64,000 bases of DNA from Paracoccus sp. UBA889 (GTDB taxonomy: Bacteria > Pseudomonadota > Alphaproteobacteria > Rhodobacterales > Rhodobacteraceae): assembly GCA_002294185.1 (NCBI GenBank), contig DBFD01000076.1, positions 11,361-75,360 of the forward strand, read 5' to 3'. The position numbers and the translations under genes are program-made. Shown in pieces: positions 28,019 through 36,997 of the stretch. A model generated the notes under the pieces. The model was not told where the DNA came from and did not search any database. It saw only the letters and a list, made by a program, of their open reading frames with translations. Numbering within the stretch: the first letter of the stretch is position 1; the number at the start of each line of letters is the position of its first letter.

Positions 28019-28600
28019 ATGGTTGTGGGGCGCTGTGCCTGGTGCGGAACCGATCCGCTCTACGTCGCCTATCACGATACCGAATGGGGCGTACCCGAAC
28101 GCGATGCGCGGGCCTTGTGGGAAAAGCTGGTCCTGGACGGTTTTCAGGCCGGGCTGAGCTGGATCACCATCCTGCGCAAGCGTGACAATTTTCGCGAGGA
28201 ATTCGAGGGTTTCGACCCCGAACGTGTGGCCGGCTGGGACGAGGCGCGGATCGCGAGGGCACTGCAGAATCCGGGAATCATCCGTCATCGCGGCAAGATC
28301 GCGGCGACCGTAAAGGGCGCCCGCCTGTTTCTGCAGATCGAAGCGGCCGAGGGATTCGCGCCCTTCCTGTGGTCCTTTACCGGCGGCGGCCCGATCCTCA
28401 ACCGTTTCGAGACCTCTGCCGAGGTGCCGACCGCCACGCCCGAATCGATTGCGATGTCAAAGGCGCTGAAGAAACGCGGCTTCAATTTCTGCGGTCCGGT
28501 CATCACCTATGCCTTCATGGAGGCGACGGGGATGGTGAACGATCACGTCACCACCTGTCACCGCCACGCGGCGATCACTCGGATGTCAGTTCGCGAATGA
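28019..28600 (+). CDS. tag: DNA-3-methyladenine glycosylase I
   Basis: This 193-residue helix-hairpin-helix glycosylase removes 3-methyladenine from alkylated DNA. The four zinc ligands match E. coli Tag: Cys6 and His19 near the N-terminus (RCAWCG, AYHDTEWG), His176 and Cys180 near the end (DHVTTCHRH). The segment ERDARALWEKLVLDGFQAGLSWITILRKR is the family core and contains the catalytic acid region. The 3' end overlaps the convergent TlpA-like gene by 26 bp. The start lies 94 bp from the divergent EAL gene. Confidence 0.95.
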   Translation: MVVGRCAWCGTDPLYVAYHDTEWGVPERDARALWEKLVLDGFQAGLSWITILRKRDNFREEFEGFDPERVAGWDEARIARALQNPGIIRHRGKIAATVKGARLFLQIEAAEGFAPFLWSFTGGGPILNRFETSAEVPTATPESIAMSKALKKRGFNFCGPVITYAFMEATGMVNDHVTTCHRHAAITRMSVRE

Positions 28601-29123
28601 CCTGTTTCGCGGCATCGCCCGACCAGTCGGCATCGCCCATCAGACGCGCGACTTCGCGGCCCTCGCGGTCCACCAGAACGCTGACCGGCAGGCCGACGAC
28701 GCCCATTTCGCGGGCGAGCCGCTGTTTGGGATCCAGCAGGACGGGCAGGTTCCGGACCCCGGTCTGATCGAAGAAGGCGTCGATCTTGGAAACCGTGTCG
28801 CGTCCCGTGGCGATGGTCAGGACCTCGAAATCCTCGCCGCCCATCTCGGCCTGCAGCGCGTCCAGAGAGGGCATTTCCTTGCGGCAGGGCGGGCACCAGG
28901 TCGCCCAGAAATTCACCAGCAACACCTTGCCCCTGTAATCGGACAGGCGGTATTCGCGGCCGTCGCGGTCGGTGAAGGGGGTTTCGCCCACCGCGGGCGC
29001 ATTCTCGGTCGGCAGCAGCCTTTCCAGCCCCGCCTCTCGCGCCGCCTGCCAGTCCACCTTGCCCGCGAAGGCGGGATTTGCACCGATGAACAGGGCCGTA
29101 TAAAGCAGGGCGAGACGCAGCAT
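28575..29123 (-). CDS. TlpA-like periplasmic thiol-disulfide oxidoreductase
   Basis: The 182-residue protein has a signal peptide (residues 1-20, ending NPAFA) and a thioredoxin-like domain. The active site is Cys77-Pro-Pro-Cys80 in [16 protein letters not shown], typical of TlpA/ResA-type reductases that supply electrons for cytochrome c or copper-site maturation in the periplasm. The cis-Pro loop is GLPVSVLVD. It lies head-to-head with argH, 23 bp apart, so their promoters must overlap. It overlaps the tag 3' end. Confidence 0.9.
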   Translation of the reverse strand: MLRLALLYTALFIGANPAFAGKVDWQAAREAGLERLLPTENAPAVGETPFTDRDGREYRLSDYRGKVLLVNFWATWCPPCRKEMPSLDALQAEMGGEDFEVLTIATGRDTVSKIDAFFDQTGVRNLPVLLDPKQRLAREMGVVGLPVSVLVDREGREVARLMGDADWSGDAAKQVIRELTSE

Positions 29124-29146
29124 GTGACCTCCGAAGGACTTTCCCT

Positions 29147-30553
29147 ATGACCGACCGGCCCCAGGACAAGGACGCCGCCAACAGCATGTGGGGCGGTCGT
29201 TTCGCCGCCGGGCCGGACGCGATCATGGAGGCGATAAATGCCTCGATCGACTTCGACCGGCGGCTCTACGCCCAGGACATCCGGGGCAGCCGGGCCCATG
29301 CCGCCATGTTGGCCGCGCAGGGCATTATCAGCGATAGCGATGCGAAGGCGATCGGGGAAGGGCTGATCACGGTCTTGTCAGAGATCGAGACCGGTGATTT
29401 TCCGTTCAGCGCGGCGCTGGAAGACATCCACATGAATGTCGAGGCGCGGCTGAAGGACATTATCGGCGAACCCGCAGGCCGCCTGCATACGGGCCGGTCG
29501 CGCAACGATCAGGTCGCGACCGATTTCCGGCTGTGGGTGCGCGACCAATGCGACGCCGCGATCGCCGGACTGCAGGCGCTGATCCGCGCGGCCTTGTCGC
29601 AGGCCGAAAGCGGCGCGGACTGGGTCATGCCGGGCTTTACCCATCTTCAGACCGCCCAGCCGGTGACATGGGGTCATCACATGATGGCCTATGTCGAGAT
29701 GTTCGGCCGCGATCTGTCGCGGTTTCGGGATGCTCGCCGGCGGATGAACGAATCGCCCCTGGGGGCGGCGGCGCTCGCCGGCACCGGTTATCCGATCGAC
29801 CGAGAGGCGACGGCGAAGGCACTGGATTTCGCCCGGCCGATGGCCAACAGCCTGGACGCCGTCAGCGACCGCGACTTCGCGCTGGAGTTCCTGTCGTCGG
29901 CCTCGATCTGTGCGGTCCATCTGTCGCGCCTGTCCGAGGAGCTGGTGATCTGGTCCTCGGCCCAGTTCCGCTTCGTGTCGATGTCGGACAAGTGGTCCAC
30001 CGGATCCAGCATCATGCCGCAAAAGCGCAATCCCGACGCCGCCGAGCTGATCCGCGCCAAGATCGGGCGGATCCTGGGGGCGACGGTGGCGCTGTTCACG
30101 GTGATGAAGGGTCTGCCGCTGGCCTATTCCAAGGACATGCAGGAGGACAAGGAACAGGTCTTCGATGCCGCCGATCACCTGATGCTGGCTCTGGCCGCGA
30201 TGACGGGGATGCTGTCTGACCTGACCGCCAACCGCGACCGGCTGGAGGCCGCCGCCTCGGCCGGGTTCTCGACCGCGACCGATCTGGCCGACTGGCTGGT
30301 GCGCGAGGCCGGCCTGGCCTTCCGCGAGGCGCATCACGTCACCGGATCGCTGGTCGCGCTGGCCGAGAAGAAGGGCTGCGACCTGCCGGATCTGACCCTG
30401 TCCGACATGCAGGCGGTCAATCCGGCGATCAGCGCCGGCGTCTTCACCGTTCTGGGCGTGCACAATTCGGTCGCCTCGCGGCAAAGCTATGGCGGCACCG
30501 CGCCCGATCAGGTGCGCGCCCAGATCGCCCGCTGGAAGGAGATTCTTGCATGA
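29147..30553 (+). CDS. argH: Argininosuccinate lyase
   Basis: The 468-residue enzyme splits argininosuccinate into arginine and fumarate in the last step of arginine synthesis. It is a homotetramer of the fumarase/aspartase superfamily. The superfamily signature [15 protein letters not shown] lies at about 286-300. [10 protein letters not shown] near the N-terminus and [12 protein letters not shown] are conserved. Its stop overlaps the start of the small lipoprotein gene (ATGA), and lysA follows. The string argH, lipoprotein, lysA is a common alphaproteobacterial operon. Confidence 0.96.
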   Translation: MTDRPQDKDAANSMWGGRFAAGPDAIMEAINASIDFDRRLYAQDIRGSRAHAAMLAAQGIISDSDAKAIGEGLITVLSEIETGDFPFSAALEDIHMNVEARLKDIIGEPAGRLHTGRSRNDQVATDFRLWVRDQCDAAIAGLQALIRAALSQAESGADWVMPGFTHLQTAQPVTWGHHMMAYVEMFGRDLSRFRDARRRMNESPLGAAALAGTGYPIDREATAKALDFARPMANSLDAVSDRDFALEFLSSASICAVHLSRLSEELVIWSSAQFRFVSMSDKWSTGSSIMPQKRNPDAAELIRAKIGRILGATVALFTVMKGLPLAYSKDMQEDKEQVFDAADHLMLALAAMTGMLSDLTANRDRLEAAASAGFSTATDLADWLVREAGLAFREAHHVTGSLVALAEKKGCDLPDLTLSDMQAVNPAISAGVFTVLGVHNSVASRQSYGGTAPDQVRAQIARWKEILA

Positions 30554-30699
30554 CACGATTGCTGCTGATTGCCACCCTTTTCCTGTCCGCCTGCGGTGTG
30601 GACGGGCCGCCCCAGCGTCCGGCGAAGAAACCCTTCGAGCAGAACGCCCGCGTCACCATTTCGGGAGATGCCCGGATGGGCGTCTCGACGGAGTTCTAG
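30550..30699 (+). CDS. LptM-like small lipoprotein
   Basis: The 49-residue lipoprotein starts [16 protein letters not shown] with lipidation at Cys15, followed by GVDGPPQRP. That resembles the C-G-x-x-G-P-x-x-x-P start of E. coli LptM (YifL), the lipoprotein that helps mature the LptD outer-membrane LPS transporter. The family is often encoded right before lysA, and here it is squeezed between argH (ATGA overlap) and lysA (its TAG is followed directly by the lysA GTG). Context plus lipobox support the call; the LptM role in this organism is inferred. The C-terminal 25 residues show no further motif. Confidence 0.75.
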   Translation: MTRLLLIATLFLSACGVDGPPQRPAKKPFEQNARVTISGDARMGVSTEF

Positions 30700-31965
30700 G
30701 TGGACCATTTCAACTATCGCGACGGCACGCTGTGCGCCGAGGACGTGCCGCTGACGCGGATCGCGGCCGAGGTCGGCACCCCGGTCTATGTCTATTCCGC
30801 GGCCACTCTGGCCCGCCATTTCGGCCTGTTCCGGCAGGCGCTGGACTGGACCGATCACCTGGTCTGCTTCGCGGTCAAGGCCAACAGCAATCTGGCCGTC
30901 CTGAAGCTGCTGGGCGATCTGGGCGCGGGCATGGATGTCGTGTCGGGCGGGGAATACACGCGGGCCCGCGTGGCGGGCGTGCCGGGCGAGCGGATCGTGT
31001 TTTCCGGCGTCGGCAAGACCCTGGCCGAGATGCGTCAGGCGATCGAAGGCGGTATCCGGCAGGTCAACATCGAGAGCGAGCCCGAGATGCGGGCGCTGTC
31101 GGACCTGGCCGTCACGATGGGCGCCGAGGTGCCGGTGGCGATCCGGGTGAATCCGGACGTGGACGCGAAGACACATGAGAAGATCGCGACCGGCAAATCG
31201 GAAAACAAGTTCGGCATCCCGATCGCCAAGGCGCGCCAGGTCTATGCCGAGGCGGCGGCCCTGCCGGGGTTGCGGGTGGTGGGCGTCGACGTGCATATTG
31301 GCAGCCAGCTGACCGATCTCGATCCCTATCGCGCGGCCTATGCGAAGGTCGCCGATCTGACCCGCGCGCTGCGCGCCGATGGCCATGCCATCACCCGGCT
31401 GGACCTGGGCGGGGGTCTGGGCATTCCCTATCGTCGCGACAACAATGCCCCGCCCCTGCCGCTGGAATACGGTCAGGTGATCCGCGAGACGGTCGGCGAT
31501 CTGGGCTGCGAGATCGAGATCGAGCCCGGCCGCAACATCGTCGGCAATGCCGGTGTGCTGCTGTCGCAGGTGATCTGGCTGAAAGAGGGCGAGGGTCGCG
31601 ATTTCCTGATCGTGGACGCGGCGATGAACGATCTGCTGCGACCGGCCATGTATGGCGCCCATCACGATATCGTTCCGGTGGCCCAGCCGGGGGTGGCAGC
31701 CGAGGTCCGGCGCGTCGATGTGGTGGGTCCGGTCTGCGAATCGGCCGATACGTTCCAGAAGGGCGTCGATCTGCCGACACTGGGCGCGGGCGATCTGATC
31801 GTCTTCCGCTCGGCCGGCGCCTATGGGGCGGTGATGGCCTCGGAATACAACTCGCGTCCGCTGGTGCCCGAGGTGCTGGTCAGCGGCGATCACTTCGCCG
31901 TCATCCGCGCCAGACCGACATTTGAGGAAATGTTGTCCCGCGATACCATCCCGGAATGGCTTTGA
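30700..31965 (+). CDS. lysA: Diaminopimelate decarboxylase
   Basis: This 421-residue PLP enzyme removes CO2 from meso-diaminopimelate to give L-lysine. PLP is held by Lys60 in CFAVKANSN. HIGSQ, the glycine-rich GGGLGIPY loop, EPGRNIVG and the substrate-binding C-E-S-A-D (GPVCESAD) are all present. It starts with GTG directly after the lipoprotein's TAG, so translation depends on upstream coupling. The repeat copy 2 hairpin starts 26 nt after its stop. With the DapC-type gene at 53.6 kb this is one of two lysine/diaminopimelate genes in the window. Confidence 0.95.
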   Translation: MDHFNYRDGTLCAEDVPLTRIAAEVGTPVYVYSAATLARHFGLFRQALDWTDHLVCFAVKANSNLAVLKLLGDLGAGMDVVSGGEYTRARVAGVPGERIVFSGVGKTLAEMRQAIEGGIRQVNIESEPEMRALSDLAVTMGAEVPVAIRVNPDVDAKTHEKIATGKSENKFGIPIAKARQVYAEAAALPGLRVVGVDVHIGSQLTDLDPYRAAYAKVADLTRALRADGHAITRLDLGGGLGIPYRRDNNAPPLPLEYGQVIRETVGDLGCEIEIEPGRNIVGNAGVLLSQVIWLKEGEGRDFLIVDAAMNDLLRPAMYGAHHDIVPVAQPGVAAEVRRVDVVGPVCESADTFQKGVDLPTLGAGDLIVFRSAGAYGAVMASEYNSRPLVPEVLVSGDHFAVIRARPTFEEMLSRDTIPEWL

Positions 31966-34508
31966 CGCGACACCCGGTTCCGACGTCACCGCCGGGGGCT
32001 GTCCGCCCCCGGACCCCCGAGGGTATTTTCGCAACGAAGAAGGGCAAGATTGGCCGGGCCCTGCGTCTGACCCGGTGGGGGATGGTCTGGGAGCGCGGTG
32101 CGCGGGCCTTCTGGCCGCTGCTGGCGCTGCTGGCCGTTCTGTTCGCCGTCCTTGCCCTGGGCGGCGTGGAATCCTTGCCGACGATCGCCCTGCCGTGGTT
32201 GGGCGGGGCGGCGATGGCCGCGCTGATCGTTGCGGCGATCGTCGGGGGGCTGCGCTATCGCCGGGTGCGCGAGTCCGAGGCGCTGGAACGTCTGGACCGC
32301 ACCCTGCCGGGCCGACCGCTGGCCGCGCTTGGCGATCATGCCGTTCTGGGCGGCGAGGGGGCCTTGTGGCGGGCGCATTTGGTGCAGATGCAGGCGCGGG
32401 CCGAGGCGGCGCGGGCCGTGCGCCCCGACGCCGATCTGGCCCGTCGCGATCCTTTCGCGCTGCGCCTGGCGGCGATGGTGGCGCTGGCCATGGCGCTGAT
32501 CTTTGGCGGCGCCGGCCAGATGGGACAGGGGATCAGCGCCATCGCGGCGACGATGGGGCGGCCGCTGGCCAATGCGCCGGGCGACCCGGCAGGACCGTCC
32601 TGGGAAGGCTGGGCCGAGCCGCCGCGCTATACCCGCCGTCCAACGATCTATCTGAACGCGCTTCGCGAGGGAGAGGTGCTGGAACTGCCCAAAGGCAGCG
32701 CCGTCACCTTCCGCCTCTATGGCGAGGGCGCCGCGGTGACGCAGGATATCGGGCCTGCCGTTTCGGATGATGGACAGGCGCCGGGTTTCCGGGCCGAACG
32801 ATCGGGCGCGATCACGGTCGCCGGACGTCGCTTTGACGTGACCGTCCTGCCCGACCGCGCGCCGGTGATCCGGGCCGGGGCGGCGCCCACGCGACGCGCG
32901 GATGGCCGCCTGATCCAGGAATTCCAGGCCAGGGACGACAACGGCGTCGTCTCGGGTCAGGCGCGGATCGCACTGGACCTGGCCTCGGTCGATCGCCGCT
33001 TCGGTCTTGCCGTCGATCCCGAGCCGCGCGATCCGATCGAATTGCAGCTTCCGCTGCCGCGGTCGGGCGACCGGCGTGAGATCCGGGGGCAACTGGTCGA
33101 GGACCTGGCCCGGCACCCCTGGGCGAACCTGCCGGTCACGCTGACGCTGGAGGCGGTGGACGGGATCGAGCAGGCCGGCCTGTCCCAGCCGTTGCAAACC
33201 CTGCTGCCGGGCAAGCGGTTCTTCAACCCGCTGGCCGCCGCCCTGATCGAGATTCGGCGCGACCTTCTGTGGTCGCGTGAAAATGCGGGCCGCAGCGCCG
33301 AGATCCTGCGGGCGGTCACCTGGCAGCCGCAGGGCTTTGTCGATCAGACCCTGTATCAGGAATTGCAGCGCGCCATCGGCATGCTCGAATCAGGCGATCT
33401 GTCGGCGCAGGACCGCGACAAGCTGGCCGAGGCGTTGTGGAAGGCGGCGATGCTGCTGGAAGATGGCGGGCTGTCGGATGCGCTCGAACGGATGAAGCAG
33501 GCGCAGGAAAAGCTGTCCGAGGCGATTCGCAACGGTGCCAGCAAGGACGAGATTCAGCGGCTGATGGACGAATTGAAGGACGCGACCGACGCCTATACCC
33601 AGATGCTGGCCGAACAGGGCCAGCAGGACCAGTCGGACCGCTTTGCCCAGAACCAGCAGGGCCAGCAGATCACCGGCGATCAGATCCAGCAGATGATGGA
33701 CGAAATCCAGCGCCTGATGAACGAGGGCCGGATGGCCGAGGCGCAGCAGCTTCTGGAACAGTTCAACCGGATGATGGAGAACCTTCAGGTCACCCAGGGG
33801 CAGGGCGGCAGCGGCAGCGGCCAGCAGGGTCAGGGCAACCGGTCGATGAATCGTCTCGCCGATACCCTGCGGCAACAGCAGCGCCTGTCGGACGAGGCGT
33901 TCCGCGACATGCAGGAACAATTCGGTCAGGGCCAGAGCGGCCAGCCGTCGCAGAATTCGCAGGATTTCGCCGACCGTCAGAGGGGCCTGCGGGAGGAATT
34001 GGGCCAGCAGCGCGGGATGCTGCCGGGGCAGGGACTGGAGCAGGGGGACGAAGCCCGGCGGCAACTGGACGAGGCCGGGCGCGCGATGGATGACGCCGAA
34101 CAGGCGCTGCGTGATGGCGATACCGGCGGCGCCTTGCAGCGTCAGGCCGATGCGATCCAGTCGCTGCGCGAGGGGATGCGGGCGCTTGGCGACATGCTGA
34201 ACCAGGACAGCGGGCAACAGGCCGGCGAGGGTCAGCAGCAGGGCGGGCAGCAGGCCGGCGCGCAGGATGGTCAGGGACAACAGCCGGGAGGCGGGATGCG
34301 CAGCGAAGGCCGGCCGATGCTGGACCCGCTTGGGCGACAGCGGTCGGGCAACGGCAACGTCGTCACCTCGGGCGACCCTCTGGCCGAGGGGCTGGATCCG
34401 GCGAAACGCGCCCGTGACCTTCTGGATGAAATCCGGCGCCGCAGCGGCGACCGTCAGCGGCCGCAGGACGAACGCGACTATCTGGGCCGCCTGCTGGACC
34501 GGTTCTGA
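31956..34508 (+). CDS. DUF4175 / TIGR02302-family membrane protein
   Basis: The 850-residue protein has two membrane helices near residues 55-100, a periplasmic beta-rich middle region and a long helical, Gln-rich tail (about residues 545-790; GQQDQSDRF, QQITGDQIQQMMDE). This matches the alphaproteobacterial TIGR02302 low-complexity family of unknown function. I list ATG 31956, which overlaps the lysA stop by 10 bp, but codons 13-31 run through a chromosomal repeat. ATG 32082, just after it, would drop 42 residues including LRLTR. The true start is therefore open. It probably belongs to the lysA operon. Confidence 0.8.
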   Translation: MALTRHPVPTSPPGAVRPRTPEGIFATKKGKIGRALRLTRWGMVWERGARAFWPLLALLAVLFAVLALGGVESLPTIALPWLGGAAMAALIVAAIVGGLRYRRVRESEALERLDRTLPGRPLAALGDHAVLGGEGALWRAHLVQMQARAEAARAVRPDADLARRDPFALRLAAMVALAMALIFGGAGQMGQGISAIAATMGRPLANAPGDPAGPSWEGWAEPPRYTRRPTIYLNALREGEVLELPKGSAVTFRLYGEGAAVTQDIGPAVSDDGQAPGFRAERSGAITVAGRRFDVTVLPDRAPVIRAGAAPTRRADGRLIQEFQARDDNGVVSGQARIALDLASVDRRFGLAVDPEPRDPIELQLPLPRSGDRREIRGQLVEDLARHPWANLPVTLTLEAVDGIEQAGLSQPLQTLLPGKRFFNPLAAALIEIRRDLLWSRENAGRSAEILRAVTWQPQGFVDQTLYQELQRAIGMLESGDLSAQDRDKLAEALWKAAMLLEDGGLSDALERMKQAQEKLSEAIRNGASKDEIQRLMDELKDATDAYTQMLAEQGQQDQSDRFAQNQQGQQITGDQIQQMMDEIQRLMNEGRMAEAQQLLEQFNRMMENLQVTQGQGGSGSGQQGQGNRSMNRLADTLRQQQRLSDEAFRDMQEQFGQGQSGQPSQNSQDFADRQRGLREELGQQRGMLPGQGLEQGDEARRQLDEAGRAMDDAEQALRDGDTGGALQRQADAIQSLREGMRALGDMLNQDSGQQAGEGQQQGGQQAGAQDGQGQQPGGGMRSEGRPMLDPLGRQRSGNGNVVTSGDPLAEGLDPAKRARDLLDEIRRRSGDRQRPQDERDYLGRLLDRF
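31992..32043 (+). repeat. Hairpin-GGTATTT repeat, copy 2
   Basis: CCGGGGGC (31992-31999) pairs with GCCCCCGG (32005-32012) around TGTCC. ACCCCCGAGGGTATTTTCGC and AACGAAGAAGG follow. It shares both arms with copy 1 but differs in the loop. It lies just after lysA and is open in the frame of the downstream gene. Confidence 0.75.
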
Positions 34509-34535
34509 GCCCGCGCGTGGTTTGGGCCAAGCGGA

Positions 34536-35300
34536 TCAGGCGAACAGCGCGCTTGCCCGATCCTGCAGCCACAGCCGCGCCTGATCCAGGCCCTCGCGGA
34601 GATCCATCAGAAAGGCGCCGAAGGGACCGGCATCCGCCATCGGCGGTGCCAACAGGTAAAGCGCGACGACCGAGGCCGCGATCATCGCCGAAAGCCCGAA
34701 CCCCATGCCATAGCCCGAACGACGCGGCTGTGTCGGGTTCGCCTGCACGGCCGGTTGTGGCCGTCCATCGGCCGTCGCGGCGCTGCTTTTCGTGACTTCC
34801 GGGGCAGCGGTGGCGGGGGCCGTCGCGATTGTCGGTATGTCCTGCGCGGATCGCGCCGCCGGGATTTGTGCGGCCGGGTCGGCTGTGGCGTTGCGTTGAA
34901 CGGCCGTCACCGTCGTCGCGGGCCAATCCGGATCGCCGCGTTCGGCGGCGCCAGGTCCGGCGCCTGCCGGTTCCTGCGCGGCTGCCGGCCAGCTTTCTAA
35001 GCCGTCCTCGTGAAAGCGGGCGCGGCGTTCGTGTTCCACCTCCTCGCGCAGGATAGACAGCACGTTGTCGGGCACGCGGCGGCGCGGTGGCTGGACGCGG
35101 GCTTGCGGAACCGGTGCCTCGGATTCGGCCACGCTGAAACGGCTCAGATCCATCGGCTCGGCGGTCCGCGCCGGACGTTCGCCATGCCAGACCCTGCCGC
35201 AATCGCTGCATTCGACCTCGCGGCCTTCGGGGGGAATCGCCTTTTCGGGGATGCGGTATTCCGCATCGCAGCCCGGACAGATCAACCTTATTTCCGCCAT
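34536..35300 (-). CDS. Zinc-ribbon (MJ0042-type) membrane protein
   Basis: The 254-residue protein starts with a zinc ribbon: Cys8-x2-Cys11 (LICPGCDAEYRIPE) and Cys31-x2-Cys34 (ECSDCGRVW), the MJ0042 pattern. A long Ala/Pro-rich linker follows, then one membrane helix (about 205-222, FGLSAMIAASVVALYLLAPP) and a short C-terminal tail. Similar genes lie next to ftsE in many Rhodobacterales. Function is unknown; a role near the division apparatus is only suggested by position. It is divergent from ftsE, 96 bp apart. Confidence 0.75.
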   Translation of the reverse strand: MAEIRLICPGCDAEYRIPEKAIPPEGREVECSDCGRVWHGERPARTAEPMDLSRFSVAESEAPVPQARVQPPRRRVPDNVLSILREEVEHERRARFHEDGLESWPAAAQEPAGAGPGAAERGDPDWPATTVTAVQRNATADPAAQIPAARSAQDIPTIATAPATAAPEVTKSSAATADGRPQPAVQANPTQPRRSGYGMGFGLSAMIAASVVALYLLAPPMADAGPFGAFLMDLREGLDQARLWLQDRASALFA

Positions 35301-35396
35301 GCCGACCCTCGCATTCGCCTTGTCGCTGTTCTATCAAACGCGGGTCCGGCTTCCAAGCGGCCGGAGCAGGATCCCGGTAACGAATGGGGGTGGCGC

Positions 35397-36071
35397 TTGA
35401 TCGAGATGCAGGATGTCGGCTTCGGCTATCGCGGAGGGCCTGCGCTGTTGTCGAACATGACGCTGAGCCTGCAGCCGGGCATGTTCCATTTCCTGACCGG
35501 CCCGTCCGGCGCGGGGAAGACGACCTTGCTGCGGATGCTCTATGCCGATCTTTTGCCGACTTCGGGACGGATCACGGCCTTTGGCGCCGATATCGGCAGC
35601 CTCGGGCGCGACGACATCGCCCATCTGCGCCGGCGCGTCGGCGTGGTGCATCAGGATGCACAATTTCTTGATCACCTGCCGGTGGCCGAAAACGTTGCCC
35701 TGCCGCTGAGCGTCGCCGGCCAGAATGTCGAGATCGAGGCCCTGCGCGATCTTCTGGGCTGGGTGCAGCTTGCCCAGCAGGCGCGGTCGCTGCCGCCGTC
35801 GCTGTCGGGGGGCGAACGGCAGCGGGCGGCGTTGGCGCGCGCGGTGATCCTGTCGCCCGACCTGATCCTGGCCGATGAGCCGACCGGCAATCTGGACTGG
35901 GACATGTCGATGCGGTTGATGCAATTGCTGATCGAGCTGAACAAATCCGGCAAGACGGTGCTGGTCGCCACGCATGATCTGAATCTGATCCGGGCGATCA
36001 AGGCCCAGGTCGCGGCGCGGGTGCTGCGGATCGCGGGCGGGACGTTGCAACTGGCGGGGAGCGATCTGTGA
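35397..36071 (+). CDS. ftsE: Cell division ATP-binding protein FtsE
   Basis: The 224-residue ABC ATPase works with FtsX at the division site to drive peptidoglycan hydrolase activity. Walker A is GPSGAGKT (35-42), the Q-loop is VVHQDAQF, the signature is LSGGE (136-140) and Walker B is LILADEP (156-162). I start at TTG 35397, giving the usual opening (M)IEMQDVGFGY. An ATG at 35406 would lose the first three residues. The stop overlaps the ftsX start (GTGA), so ftsE, ftsX and plsC form an operon. Confidence 0.92.
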   Translation: MIEMQDVGFGYRGGPALLSNMTLSLQPGMFHFLTGPSGAGKTTLLRMLYADLLPTSGRITAFGADIGSLGRDDIAHLRRRVGVVHQDAQFLDHLPVAENVALPLSVAGQNVEIEALRDLLGWVQLAQQARSLPPSLSGGERQRAALARAVILSPDLILADEPTGNLDWDMSMRLMQLLIELNKSGKTVLVATHDLNLIRAIKAQVAARVLRIAGGTLQLAGSDL

Positions 36072-36997
36072 AACGCAAGGATTTTCGCAAGCCGAAGCTG
36101 GGCGCGCTGTGGCAGCAGCTTCTGCGCGGCGATGGCGGCAAGGGTGACCGGATCGTGCCGCCGACCGGCTTCACCGCGCAGTTGACGCTGTTCTCGGCCG
36201 CGGCGATGGCGTTTCTGGCGGTCTTCGCGCTGGCCCTGGCCCTGGCCACCGGGCGGCTTGCGGATCGCTGGTCCTCGGAACTGGCGGGCTCGGTCACGGT
36301 GCGGGTCAGCGCGCCGCTGGGTGAACAGCAGGCGCTGACGGAATCGGTGATGGGCATCCTGCGCACGACGCCGGGCGCCGGCGCGCCGGAACTGCTGGAC
36401 GACGCCCAGGTCGCCGATCTTCTGACGCCCTGGTTCGGCCCCGACGTGCCGGTGGATGCGCTGCCGGTGCCTTCGCTGATCGAATTGCCGATCGCCAGCG
36501 GCGATTTCGACGCCGAGGGCCTGCGCCTGCGCCTGGAGGCCGAGGCGCCGGGCGCGATCCTGGACGATCACACGCAGTGGCGGCGGCCGCTGGTCTCGGC
36601 GGCCAACCGGCTGCGGGCCCTGGGGGTCGTGTCGCTGGCGCTGATTGCGGCGACCTCGGCGGCAATGATCGCGCTGGCCGCGAAGGCGGCGCTGGCCGCG
36701 AATCGGCAGGTGATCCGCGTCTTGCGCCTGATCGGCGCGCGCGACATCACCATCGCGACGGCCTTTGTGCGCCGCTTCACCCATCGCGCGGCCATCGGAT
36801 CGGCGGCGGGCACGGTGATCGGGCTGATAGCGATCGCGGCCCTGCCCGAGATGGATGCGGCGGGCGGATTCCTGACCGGTCTGGGTTTTCGCGGCTGGAG
36901 CTGGCTGATGCCGCTGCTGATCCCGGTCGTCGCCGCCGCGGTGGGCTTTTTCGCGACCCGCTGGGCGGCGCTGAAGATGCTGGGCGCGGTCCGATGA
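36068..36997 (+). CDS. ftsX: Cell division protein FtsX
   Basis: The 309-residue inner-membrane protein has four helices and a periplasmic loop between the first and second (about residues 60-175), the layout of FtsX. Helices lie near 37-58, 185-207, 238-262 and 273-295. It signals FtsE ATP hydrolysis to peptidoglycan amidases outside the membrane. It starts with GTG inside a GTGA overlap with ftsE and ends in an ATGA overlap with plsC. Sequence conservation is low for this family; gene order supports the call strongly. Confidence 0.88.
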   Translation: MKRKDFRKPKLGALWQQLLRGDGGKGDRIVPPTGFTAQLTLFSAAAMAFLAVFALALALATGRLADRWSSELAGSVTVRVSAPLGEQQALTESVMGILRTTPGAGAPELLDDAQVADLLTPWFGPDVPVDALPVPSLIELPIASGDFDAEGLRLRLEAEAPGAILDDHTQWRRPLVSAANRLRALGVVSLALIAATSAAMIALAAKAALAANRQVIRVLRLIGARDITIATAFVRRFTHRAAIGSAAGTVIGLIAIAALPEMDAAGGFLTGLGFRGWSWLMPLLIPVVAAAVGFFATRWAALKMLGAVR

